Assembly: GCA_024274915.1 (NCBI GenBank)
Contig: JAJSAC010000044.1
Span: 1-41,797, forward strand
Direction of reading: 5' to 3'
Length of the DNA stretch: 41,797 nt
Origin: Thermodesulfobacteriota bacterium
GTDB taxonomy: Bacteria > Thermosulfidibacterota > Thermosulfidibacteria > Thermosulfidibacterales > B14-G1
Positions 25,797-32,171 of this stretch are shown one piece after another. Numbering within the stretch: position 1 is the first letter of the stretch; each line of letters starts with the position of its first letter. A model generated the notes under the pieces. It did not search any database, had not been told where the DNA came from, and saw nothing but the letters and a program-made list of their open reading frames with translations. Both the position numbers and the translations under genes were made by a program.

Positions 25797-28091
25797 CTAC
25801 CCACTCAGAACCCTACGGACCCTCTTTAGAAGATCACTCCGGGAAAAGGGCTTCTGAATGAATTTCATGCCTTCATCCAACACCCCATGGTGGGCTATAA
25901 TGTTGTCCGTGTACCCCGACATATAGAGCACCTTGATCCCAGGACACATGGCCCCAAGGCGCTCGGCAAGTTTCCTCCCGCTCATCCCCGGCATCACCAC
26001 ATCCGTGATCAGCAGGTCCACGGGACCACCGTACCTTTTGTAAACCTCAAGGGCCTCGTCCCCGTTCGCCGCCTCAAGAACTTTGTAACCAGCAGACCTG
26101 AGGATTGAAACTGCTATCTCCCTCACGGCATCGTCGTCCTCTGTAACAAGGAGAGTTTCCGCGCCCCCCTCCAAAACGGCTAGTTCCCCAGGCTCAACAC
26201 TAGATTCTGCCACTTCCTCCTCCACCTGGGGCAGGTATATCTTGAAAGTGGTCCCCTTCCCGGGTTCGCTGTAACACCAGATATTCCCTCCAGACTGCTT
26301 CACAATTCCGTAAACCGTGGCAAGTCCCAGCCCTGTACCCTTCTCCTTAGTGGTAAAGAAGGGCTCAAAGACTTTGGCCTTTGTCTCCTCATCCATACCA
26401 GGCCCCGTATCGCTCACGGCGAGCATCACGTAGGCGCCAGGCACCACACTCACGTGCCCTCTGGCATACTCGTCATCGAGCTCTGCATTGGTGATCTCAA
26501 TGGTGAGGCAACCCCCCTGAGGCATAGCATCCCGGGCATTTAACGCCAGATTCACAATAACCTGTTCCATCTGGCTAGGATCGGCCTTCACCCTCCCCAA
26601 ACCAGGATCCAGCACGACATTCAGCTCTATGTCCTCTCCTATGAGCCTCCTTAGCATCTTCTCCGTGTTGATCACGATATCGTTCAAGTCCACAACCTTG
26701 GGCTCCAAGATCTGTCTCCTGCTAAAGGCAAGAAGTTGGCGGGTAAGGGAAGAGGCCCGTTCTGCCGCCTCCCTAATAACCTCCACCTTCTCATACATGG
26801 GGCTAGATCCGTCCATACCACACAGCACCAGATCACAGCTCCCCAAAATCACCATGAGCATATTATTAAAGTCGTGGGCCACTCCACCGGCCAGACGCCC
26901 AATAGCCTCCATTTTTCTGGAAAGCAACAATTGTTCTTCCATCTGTCTGCGCTCGGTGTTGTCCCTCAAATAGACCCTAGAACCCGTTACCTGCCCCTTC
27001 TCCACCACAGGCGTGACATTCACTTCCACATATCGAATCTCGCCATTTTTCCGCAGCAACCGACACTCGTACTGGACTGGCGCACTAGGATCCCTCGAAA
27101 ACCAGCGGCGGAAAAAGCCCAGTACGCCCTTCCGGTCGTCGGGATGGACACCATCCATGAAGGCAAAGCCATGAAGTTCTTCGGGATCAAATCCCGAAAG
27201 TTCACACAACCGGCGGTTAAAGTAGACAATCCGACCCTGAGTATCCAACACAAAAATGGCCAATCCGGCCTTTTCCACCAAATCACGGTAAAGCTCCTCA
27301 CTTTTGCGAAGAGCTTCTTCCACCTTCTTCTGCCGGGTGATATTCCTCACAATGGCTTGAAGGTACACCTTTTCTCCAATGTCCACCCTGTTCAGAGACA
27401 CGTCTGCATCGAAGGGTTCGCCATCCTTGCGAATGTGCCTCCAATAAAACCTCTGAGGGGTTCCATCAAGGGCGGCTTTGATAAACTCGATGGCCTTTTC
27501 CTTCGAAGGTCTTCCGTCAGGCTGAAGAGGGGGAGAGAACCGATAGGGAGTCTGACCCACAATCTCCCCTTTTTCATCACATCCGAACATCCTCAAGGTA
27601 TCTCCGTTACACTCAATGAATCTATCGTCCTCCATAATAAAAATGGCGTCCTTTGCCCCTTCAAAGAACACGCGATAATACAGTTCTCTTGCCTCAAGGG
27701 CCTCTTCCATCTCTTTCCGCTGGGTGATGTCCACAAGGGTCCCGACAATCATCGGCTGGCCCTGATACTCCACCCGCTGGCCAAAAGTCTCGCACCATAC
27801 CATGGACCCATCCCTGCGCAACCCACGAAACTGATGCCGAACGCTCTCTACCTCCCCGCTCAACCGGCGACGTATCTCGTTCTGCACCAGTGCTCGATCT
27901 TTGGGGTGGGTTAGATCCAAGGGCCCCAACTTCCCAACGATCTCCTCAGGCTGGTAGCCAAACAGCTCTGCCAGGGCCTGGTTAACATAAAGAAAGCGGT
28001 CCCCCTGGAAGAGATAGACACCCACCAACGACTGCTCTACCAGTGCCTGGAACAAGGCTTGACTCACATTGCTCGCACTACCCTGCCACAT
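25797..28091 (-). CDS. Soluble hybrid histidine kinase with three PAS domains and a receiver
   Basis: The 764-residue protein has no transmembrane segment, so it senses something inside the cell. Three PAS domains run at about 15-125, 140-255 and 265-385 (motifs GYQPEEIVGK, GCDEKGEIVG and GFDPEELHG, each closing with an R/T-x-DITQRK-type end). The phosphoacceptor histidine is in GGVAHDFNNML near residue 406. The HATPase domain has NLALNARDAMPQGG, VSDTGPGMDEE and KGTGLGLATVYGIVKQSGG. The C-terminal receiver has VTEDDDAVRE and LLITDVVMPGMSG. The ATG at 28091 follows GGGGGTGATTG. No output regulator is adjacent. A sigma70-like promoter is proposed at 28190-28217. Confidence 0.92.
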   Translation of the reverse strand: MWQGSASNVSQALFQALVEQSLVGVYLFQGDRFLYVNQALAELFGYQPEEIVGKLGPLDLTHPKDRALVQNEIRRRLSGEVESVRHQFRGLRRDGSMVWCETFGQRVEYQGQPMIVGTLVDITQRKEMEEALEARELYYRVFFEGAKDAIFIMEDDRFIECNGDTLRMFGCDEKGEIVGQTPYRFSPPLQPDGRPSKEKAIEFIKAALDGTPQRFYWRHIRKDGEPFDADVSLNRVDIGEKVYLQAIVRNITRQKKVEEALRKSEELYRDLVEKAGLAIFVLDTQGRIVYFNRRLCELSGFDPEELHGFAFMDGVHPDDRKGVLGFFRRWFSRDPSAPVQYECRLLRKNGEIRYVEVNVTPVVEKGQVTGSRVYLRDNTERRQMEEQLLLSRKMEAIGRLAGGVAHDFNNMLMVILGSCDLVLCGMDGSSPMYEKVEVIREAAERASSLTRQLLAFSRRQILEPKVVDLNDIVINTEKMLRRLIGEDIELNVVLDPGLGRVKADPSQMEQVIVNLALNARDAMPQGGCLTIEITNAELDDEYARGHVSVVPGAYVMLAVSDTGPGMDEETKAKVFEPFFTTKEKGTGLGLATVYGIVKQSGGNIWCYSEPGKGTTFKIYLPQVEEEVAESSVEPGELAVLEGGAETLLVTEDDDAVREIAVSILRSAGYKVLEAANGDEALEVYKRYGGPVDLLITDVVMPGMSGRKLAERLGAMCPGIKVLYMSGYTDNIIAHHGVLDEGMKFIQKPFSRSDLLKRVRRVLSG

Positions 28092-28189
28092 CAATCACCC
28101 CCAAAACCCCTCTCCTAGTAGCCTAATTAAAACCGCAGTCCTCCTGTGGATGCCATTGCCCTTGAAAAAACAATTTTTTATCTTGTGCT

Positions 28190-28217
28190 ATAATATATCT
28201 ATCCCCAAACAAATCAA
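28190..28217 (-). promoter_or_regulatory. Candidate promoter of the PAS histidine kinase
   Basis: On the minus strand TTGATT (28212-28217) and TATTAT (28190-28195) lie 16 bases apart in an AT-rich island, about 100 bases before the kinase start. A TATAAT also reads on the plus strand at 28189-28194, but no gene follows it. The rest of the 28095-28487 gap holds the thi4 terminator and no convincing gene. Confidence 0.4.
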
Positions 28218-28423
28218 TGTCTTCCAGAATATCCCCCCTCCAAATGCTCTACCAATCTGGGGCGTCGTTCCACCAATTAGATCAGGGTGTTAAGAAGTCT
28301 TGAAAGAGAAACAGGGGACGCAGACCACCCCTCAACCACTTTGGCAACCCTCCCTGGAAACCCCCAAGGAATGGGGCACTGCACCCCCGTCTTCACCTCC
28401 AATTCATCGAAGACCCCCACAAC

Positions 28424-28453
28424 CAAAAAAAGAGGCCCCATCTAGAGGCCTCT
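28424..28453 (-). terminator. Intrinsic terminator downstream of thi4
   Basis: On the minus strand AGAGGCC pairs with GGCCTCT around a 9-base loop and is followed immediately by TTTTTTT. It lies 35 bases after the thi4 stop and is a textbook intrinsic terminator. Confidence 0.88.
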
Positions 28454-28487
28454 CCCATGGATCGTACAGCTGTTTAAAAAACCTCTT

Positions 28488-29288
28488 CTATACTCCCACC
28501 AAGCTATCCAACATCCTCATGCACTGATGGGCCGCCTTCTTTCCAGAAAGGAGCATACCACCAAAGGTGGGTCCCATCCTGGGAAGGCCATAGAAGGTGG
28601 CCACAGACATCCCTGTCACAACCAGGCCAGGGTGAACCTCCCCGGTCTTCTCCACCACCTGGTCCTCGGAGGACTCCACCCACATGGCACCAAAGCCTTT
28701 CGTGGACAAGACGCCCCGCTCCTCCAGCTTGGCCACCACCTCAGCGTCGTGGCCTGTGGCATCCACCACCACTCTGGTCTCTAAAGCCACGGGATCCACA
28801 CAGGTGATCTGCCTGGGTAGGGCCTGGACAGGAGTCCAGTTGACCACAACTCCAGCCACCCTGTTCCCCTCCCGCAAGACCAGGTCTTCCACGGACGCCA
28901 TATTGAGAATCTTCACCCCTGCATCACAGGCGGCGGCTATGAGCCTGGAGCAAGCGTGGGGCCCATCTGCCACAAAGAGTCCCGGAGACCACTCCCTGTA
29001 AGGTACGCCTATCTCGTCCAGTACCTCCTGGGCTGGGTCCCTCAGGGTCACCTTGTTCATGAGAAAGCCCCCCAGCCAGAAGCCACCACCCAGATAGTTG
29101 TTTTTCTCAATGATAAGTACCTTTCTGCCCTCCAGGGCTAACTCTCTGGCGGCCACCAGACCAGCGGGACCGCCACCCACTACGATACAGTCACTCTCCA
29201 GGTATTCCCCCAGTTCAGCGGCAAACCCTTCAAGAATGGCCCTGGTTATCTCCTTCTCGCCAACCTTTGCAAAAAGTCCTCTCTCCAT
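28488..29288 (-). CDS. thi4: Thiazole synthase Thi4 (sulfide- or Cys-dependent, NAD-consuming)
   Basis: Thi4 builds the adenylated carboxythiazole of thiamine from NAD+, glycine and a sulfur donor. The 266-residue protein has the dinucleotide fold [19 protein letters not shown] and [35 protein letters not shown] and [20 protein letters not shown] are Thi4 hallmarks. At the sulfur-donor position it reads ITCVDP. Yeast Thi4 has its sacrificial Cys205 just before M-D-P, whereas the catalytic archaeal enzyme has His (HVDP). This one keeps a Cys, which by analogy predicts a single-turnover enzyme. The ATG at 29288 follows GGGGAGGTGTT. It is divergent from nadA, whose pathway makes its substrate NAD, and it ends in a strong terminator. 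Confidence 0.93.
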   Translation of the reverse strand: MERGLFAKVGEKEITRAILEGFAAELGEYLESDCIVVGGGPAGLVAARELALEGRKVLIIEKNNYLGGGFWLGGFLMNKVTLRDPAQEVLDEIGVPYREWSPGLFVADGPHACSRLIAAACDAGVKILNMASVEDLVLREGNRVAGVVVNWTPVQALPRQITCVDPVALETRVVVDATGHDAEVVAKLEERGVLSTKGFGAMWVESSEDQVVEKTGEVHPGLVVTGMSVATFYGLPRMGPTFGGMLLSGKKAAHQCMRMLDSLVGV

Positions 29289-29303
29289 AACACCTCCCCG
29301 GTC

Positions 29304-29363
29304 TTTATAGTATTTCTATAAATTCTATAGGTTTTATAGAATTCAAAAACCCCCTCCTGTCAA
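29304..29363 (-). promoter_or_regulatory. thi4 promoter with tandem palindromic operator
   Basis: TTGACA (29358-29363) and TCTATA (29335-29340), 17 bases apart, form a strong sigma70-like promoter on the minus strand. Two perfect palindromes cover the -10 and initially transcribed region: ATTCTATA-N5-TATAGAAT (29322-29342) and TTTATAG-N5-CTATAAA (29304-29322). Their centres are 19 bp apart. This is a likely repressor site; the regulator is unknown. Confidence 0.7.
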
Positions 29364-29416
29364 GGGGGAAGTTTTTCCTAGACATTACAACCCTTCACTA
29401 CGAAAAAGGCTTCCTT

Positions 29417-29674
29417 CCAGGAGTTCCCCCAGTTTTGCTCTATGGGTCAGGGCGAGGCGTTCCGACCGCAGAGATGATAGCTCATAGTTCATAGCTCGTA
29501 GTTCATGGTTCATAGCTCACAGTTGCTATCAGCCAGAGCCATGAGCCATGAGCCATCAGCTATCAGCCATGGGCAAGGGAGGAATGCCCCGCCCTTTCAC
29601 TCGTTGGAAAGAAAAAATCCAGGATTCTGAACATGATGCCTTTAACAGGAAGGGAATTTTGGGGGAAGTCCTGG
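29417..29674. mobile_element. MITE-like element with heptad hairpin, copy B
   Basis: The 258-bp copy lies between the thi4 and nadA promoters. The ends are CCAGGAGTTCCCCC (29417-29430) and GGGGGAAGTCCTGG (29661-29674), matching at 13 of 14 positions when inverted. AGGGCGAGGCGTTCC (29449-29463) faces GGAATGCCCCGCCCT (29581-29595). The heptad core is almost identical to copy A on its left arm and has about four more GCCATGA-type units on its right arm. The 75 bases inside the right end are nearly identical to copy A. Flanks share a rough CTTCYTT, which may be a decayed target duplication. Confidence 0.65.
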
Positions 29675-29684
29675 CTTCTTCCCC

Positions 29685-29740
29685 TTGACAATAAGACCCC
29701 CAAGTCCTACCTAGCATGGAAAATCTAGTTGTCAGGTAGG
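29685..29740 (+). promoter_or_regulatory. nadA promoter with overlapping dyad
   Basis: TTGACA (29685-29690) and TACCTA (29708-29713) are 17 bases apart. A dyad CCTACCT (29706-29712) and AGGTAGG (29734-29740) overlaps the -10 and the ribosome binding site, seven bases before the ATG. The same -35 spacing, -10 and dyad recur before the decayed nadA copy at 34807-34861, with different sequence in between. Conservation supports a functional operator. Confidence 0.65.
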
Positions 29741-29746
29741 TTAGAT

Positions 29747-30640
29747 ATGGTTGATGAAATCACCAGACTCAAAAAAGAGAGAAAAGCCACCATAGTTGCT
29801 CACAACTACCAACTCCCCGAGGTCCAGGACATTGCAGACTTTGTGGGAGACTCCCTGGAGCTAAGCCGAAAGGCAGCAAAAACGGACGCTGAGGTCATTG
29901 TCTTTTGCGGGGTTCACTTCATGGCAGAGACAGCCGCCATTTTCTCCCCAGGGAAAACCGTGCTATTACCCGACCTGGAAGCAGGGTGTCCCATGGCCGA
30001 CACCATCACAGGAGAAGACCTCAGGAGAGAGAAAGAGAAGTATCCCCAAGCTACCGTGGTCTGCTACATCAACTCCACTGCCGAAGTGAAAGCCGAGTCC
30101 CACATCTGTTGCACTTCCTCCAATGCCGTGAACCTCATAAACAGCCTAGATAAAGACCGAGAGGTCCTTTTCGTCCCCGATAAATACCTGGGAAGCTACG
30201 TGGCCTCCGTCACTGGCCGGAAGATCTACCTATGGGCGGGCTTCTGCCCCATCCACGTCGCCATAGAACCCCATCACATCTTAGAGCAAAAGGAAAGGTT
30301 TCCCCAGGCCAAAGTTCTGGTCCACCCCGAATGCACCCCCCAAGTCATCGCCCTGGCCGACGAGGTGTTGAGTACAGGGGGGATGATAAAATACGCCCGG
30401 GAGAGCCAGGAAAAACTCCTTATCATAGGCACAGAGGTGGGCATCCTCCACCGACTAAAAAAGGAAAATCCTCATAAGACCTTTATACCTGCTTCCGAAG
30501 AGGCCATATGTCCCAATATGAAAAAGATAACCCTAGAAAAAGTCCTGGCCAGCCTGGAAACCATGGAGCCCCGGGTCACCGTTCCCGAAGACCTAAGGGT
30601 GAAGGCCAAGAGGGCCGTAGACCGGATGCTGGCCCTTTAA
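29747..30640 (+). CDS. nadA: Quinolinate synthase NadA
   Basis: NadA condenses iminoaspartate with dihydroxyacetone phosphate to quinolinate, using a [4Fe-4S] cluster, in de novo NAD synthesis. The 297-residue protein has the family start IVAHNYQLPEVQDIADFVGD. The three cluster cysteines are in LEAGCPMADTI, WAGFCPIHV and AICPNMKKI. VLVHPECTPQVIALADEV and TEVGILHRL are further NadA motifs. I chose the ATG at 29747, preceded by AGGTAGG; a TTG at 29729 would add six residues. No nadB or nadC is visible. The 3' end overlaps tonB by 4 bp, tail to tail. Oxygen-sensitive NadA fits an anaerobic host. Confidence 0.95.
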   Translation: MVDEITRLKKERKATIVAHNYQLPEVQDIADFVGDSLELSRKAAKTDAEVIVFCGVHFMAETAAIFSPGKTVLLPDLEAGCPMADTITGEDLRREKEKYPQATVVCYINSTAEVKAESHICCTSSNAVNLINSLDKDREVLFVPDKYLGSYVASVTGRKIYLWAGFCPIHVAIEPHHILEQKERFPQAKVLVHPECTPQVIALADEVLSTGGMIKYARESQEKLLIIGTEVGILHRLKKENPHKTFIPASEEAICPNMKKITLEKVLASLETMEPRVTVPEDLRVKAKRAVDRMLAL

Positions 30641-31479
30641 GATCCCTTAAGATCAAAGACCACAGGCACTTCCACCCAGTAGGGTATGGGCCGTCCCCTC
30701 TTCGTGGCAGGAGAAAAGCGCCAACGCTTCACCGTCTTTACAGCGGCCCTGTCCAGAATAGAGTAACCCGAAGACTTCACCAGCGTCACCTTGTCCACCA
30801 GTCCCCGAGGAGTGACCAAAAACCTCACCACCAGTCTACCCTCATACCCCCTCTTCCGGGCCAGGGGAGGATATGGGGGTTTATCCCTCACCAGGGGCAC
30901 GGGGGGAACAAGGCCCCCACCGCGGTGCTTACTATCCTTTCCATCCCCGGAAACACCTCTACCCCCACCATCCAAAATGGCAGAATAGCCCGCCACTAGG
31001 TCTTCTTCACCGTATCCTGGCTCATTCAGGATCCATGTTATTCCCCGTCCAGTGAGAGAAACCATGGATGAAGATTCCAACCCTTCCCGCTTAGAGGGCA
31101 CACCCCCCTGGACTGGACCCCGGCAGGCCTCACAATCCCGGTCCCTTTTCACAATCCTGGCCCTTTGGGCAGCTTTTGAGAAAAAAACCATCCTCTTCCC
31201 CGCCCCAGGCCTCACCTTGGCCTCCTCTTTCTTCAACGGAGAGACCACTCTAGAAGTAGACTTCCCCTTTGAGGCGGTTCTCTTTTTTTTAGAGGCAACC
31301 GCCCACCTCCCTCCCCCCTCACCCAGGAACCTCACCTGATAGACCTCTTCCCCCAATCGCCCCTCATGGAAAGAAAGCAAGAATCCCTGGGGTAAAAGGG
31401 AAAGCCCACAGGCCAGTAGCCCATGGATCAGCAGGGAAGCAATGTAGAAATACCAACCCCTATTCCCCAGTCCTAACAA
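30637..31479 (-). CDS. tonB: TonB energy-transducing protein
   Basis: The 280-residue protein has one N-terminal membrane segment (YFYIASLLIHGLLACGLSLL) and a long basic, low-complexity linker (ASKKKRTASKGKST and similar). The C-terminal TonB domain has PPYPPLARKRGYEGRLVVRF followed by LVTPRGLVDKVTLVKSSGYS and KTVKRWRFSPATKRG. It should couple the proton gradient to outer-membrane receptors such as the BtuB-like protein. The best start is a TTG at 31479 preceded by GGGAGGAGAAGG. The open frame to 31647 overlaps the riboswitch and is not used. A CxxC pair in DCEACRG is an oddity. No exbB/exbD is in the window. The riboswitch suggests a TonB dedicated to corrinoid uptake. Confidence 0.85.
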   Translation of the reverse strand: MLGLGNRGWYFYIASLLIHGLLACGLSLLPQGFLLSFHEGRLGEEVYQVRFLGEGGGRWAVASKKKRTASKGKSTSRVVSPLKKEEAKVRPGAGKRMVFFSKAAQRARIVKRDRDCEACRGPVQGGVPSKREGLESSSMVSLTGRGITWILNEPGYGEEDLVAGYSAILDGGGRGVSGDGKDSKHRGGGLVPPVPLVRDKPPYPPLARKRGYEGRLVVRFLVTPRGLVDKVTLVKSSGYSILDRAAVKTVKRWRFSPATKRGRPIPYWVEVPVVFDLKGS

Positions 31480-31575
31480 CCCTTCTCCTCCCAACCCCCG
31501 GAGATTAGGAGGCCAGAAGGAGAAGCTCCCCAGCCCATCCCCGAGGGCCTGTGGCCAAAAAAACCACGGGGAATT

Positions 31576-31806
31576 CCCTGGGTCGGTCTCCTGGCTCCCG
31601 GATCGCCCTACTCGCCGCCCCTTCCCGCCAGTCAGCTCATAGCTCATGGCTGACAGCTCATAGCTGATGAAAGCGCCTTTCTTCCGGCTATGAGCTACGA
31701 GCTATAAGCCACGAGCTAACCCAGCAGTGGGTCATGCGGCTTTCGTCCCCGGTCACAGTGGCGGGTCCGCGCCGGACTTTCACCGGACTTCCCGTCACCC
31801 AGGGAG
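31576..31806 (-). promoter_or_regulatory. Cobalamin riboswitch upstream of tonB
   Basis: This is a close copy of the btuB riboswitch. P1 is CCCTGGGT (minus strand, 31797-31804) with ACCCAGGG (31576-31583). The AAGTCCGGTGAAAGTCCGGC block, GACCCGCCACTGTGACC, GGGGACGAAAGCC and the B12 box AGCCAGGAGACCGACC are unchanged. The peripheral arm (about 31632-31719) is again a long hairpin of 7-bp repeats, but with different units. No strong terminator follows. A short CCAGGG-AATT-CCC hairpin with a bulge and TTTTTTT is present at 31560-31579. CTTCTCC (upstream of 31500) can pair with the GGAGAAG of the tonB ribosome binding site. Control may be transcriptional or translational. Confidence 0.92.
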
Positions 31807-31836
31807 GAAAACTTGGTACTGTTAAAGAGCGTTAAT

Positions 31837-31866
31837 GAAATACCAAAAGGAGCGAGAAAAAGTCAA
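31837..31866 (-). promoter_or_regulatory. Promoter of the tonB riboswitch leader
   Basis: TTGACT (31861-31866) and TATTTC (31837-31842) lie 18 bases apart on the minus strand, matching the btuB leader promoter in position and spacing. The -35 hexamer is identical in the two copies. Confidence 0.6.
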
Positions 31867-31880
31867 CCACCCGTTGTTAT

Positions 31881-32053
31881 CAGGACTTCCCCCCACCTCC
31901 TTGAAACGGGTAGGACGGGGGCGTTCCGACCGCAGAGATGATAGCTCATAGTTCATAGCTCGTAGTTCATGGTTCATAGCTCACAGTTGCTATCAGCCAT
32001 GAGCCATGAGCCATCAGCTATCAGCCATGGGCAAGGGAGGAATGCTCCCCTCC
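31881..32053. mobile_element. MITE-like element with heptad hairpin, copy C (right end lost)
   Basis: The left end CAGGACTTCCCCC at 31881 and the heptad core (about 31939-32031) match copies A and B closely. GGGGGCGTTCC faces GGAATGCTCCCC with a bulge. After 32053 the similarity stops, and the right terminal repeat found in A and B is missing. Like copy A it sits immediately upstream of a cobalamin-riboswitch promoter, so this whole block may have been duplicated together. Confidence 0.55.
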
Positions 32054-32054
32054 A

Positions 32055-32159
32055 TTAAGTTGCTCTAAGGCAGATGTTCTTTAACTTCAATGCATTAACT
32101 ACATCGTTGATCAGTTTTCGGGAGAGCCCCTGTCTGTTGTTATCTATCCACCAAACCAC
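32055..32159 (-). other. Short unrecognised reading frame, possibly a gene remnant
   Basis: A 34-codon frame from GTG at 32159 to TAA at 32055 reads VVWWIDNNRQGLSRKLINDV then VNALKLKNICL. It looks protein-like, but no family is recognisable and the ribosome binding site is poor. It lies between cbiP and the truncated repeat copy C and may be the tail of a lost gene. Confidence 0.2.
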
Positions 32160-32171
32160 CTCTTAGTCGGC

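Noticed and set aside
28095-28300. tRNA or small RNA in the gap upstream of the kinase
   Set aside because: A stretch resembles part of a tRNA (GCTCTACCAATC), but no cloverleaf can be formed and no terminator follows on either strand.
28300-28527. 75-codon plus-strand ORF after a TATAAT
   Set aside because: Low-complexity Pro/Ser-rich product running antiparallel over the thi4 terminator and 3' end; no ribosome binding site or homology.
31480-31647. Longer start for tonB
   Set aside because: The extra codons overlap the B12 box and riboswitch helix P1; the TTG at 31479 with GGGAGGAGAAGG is preferred.
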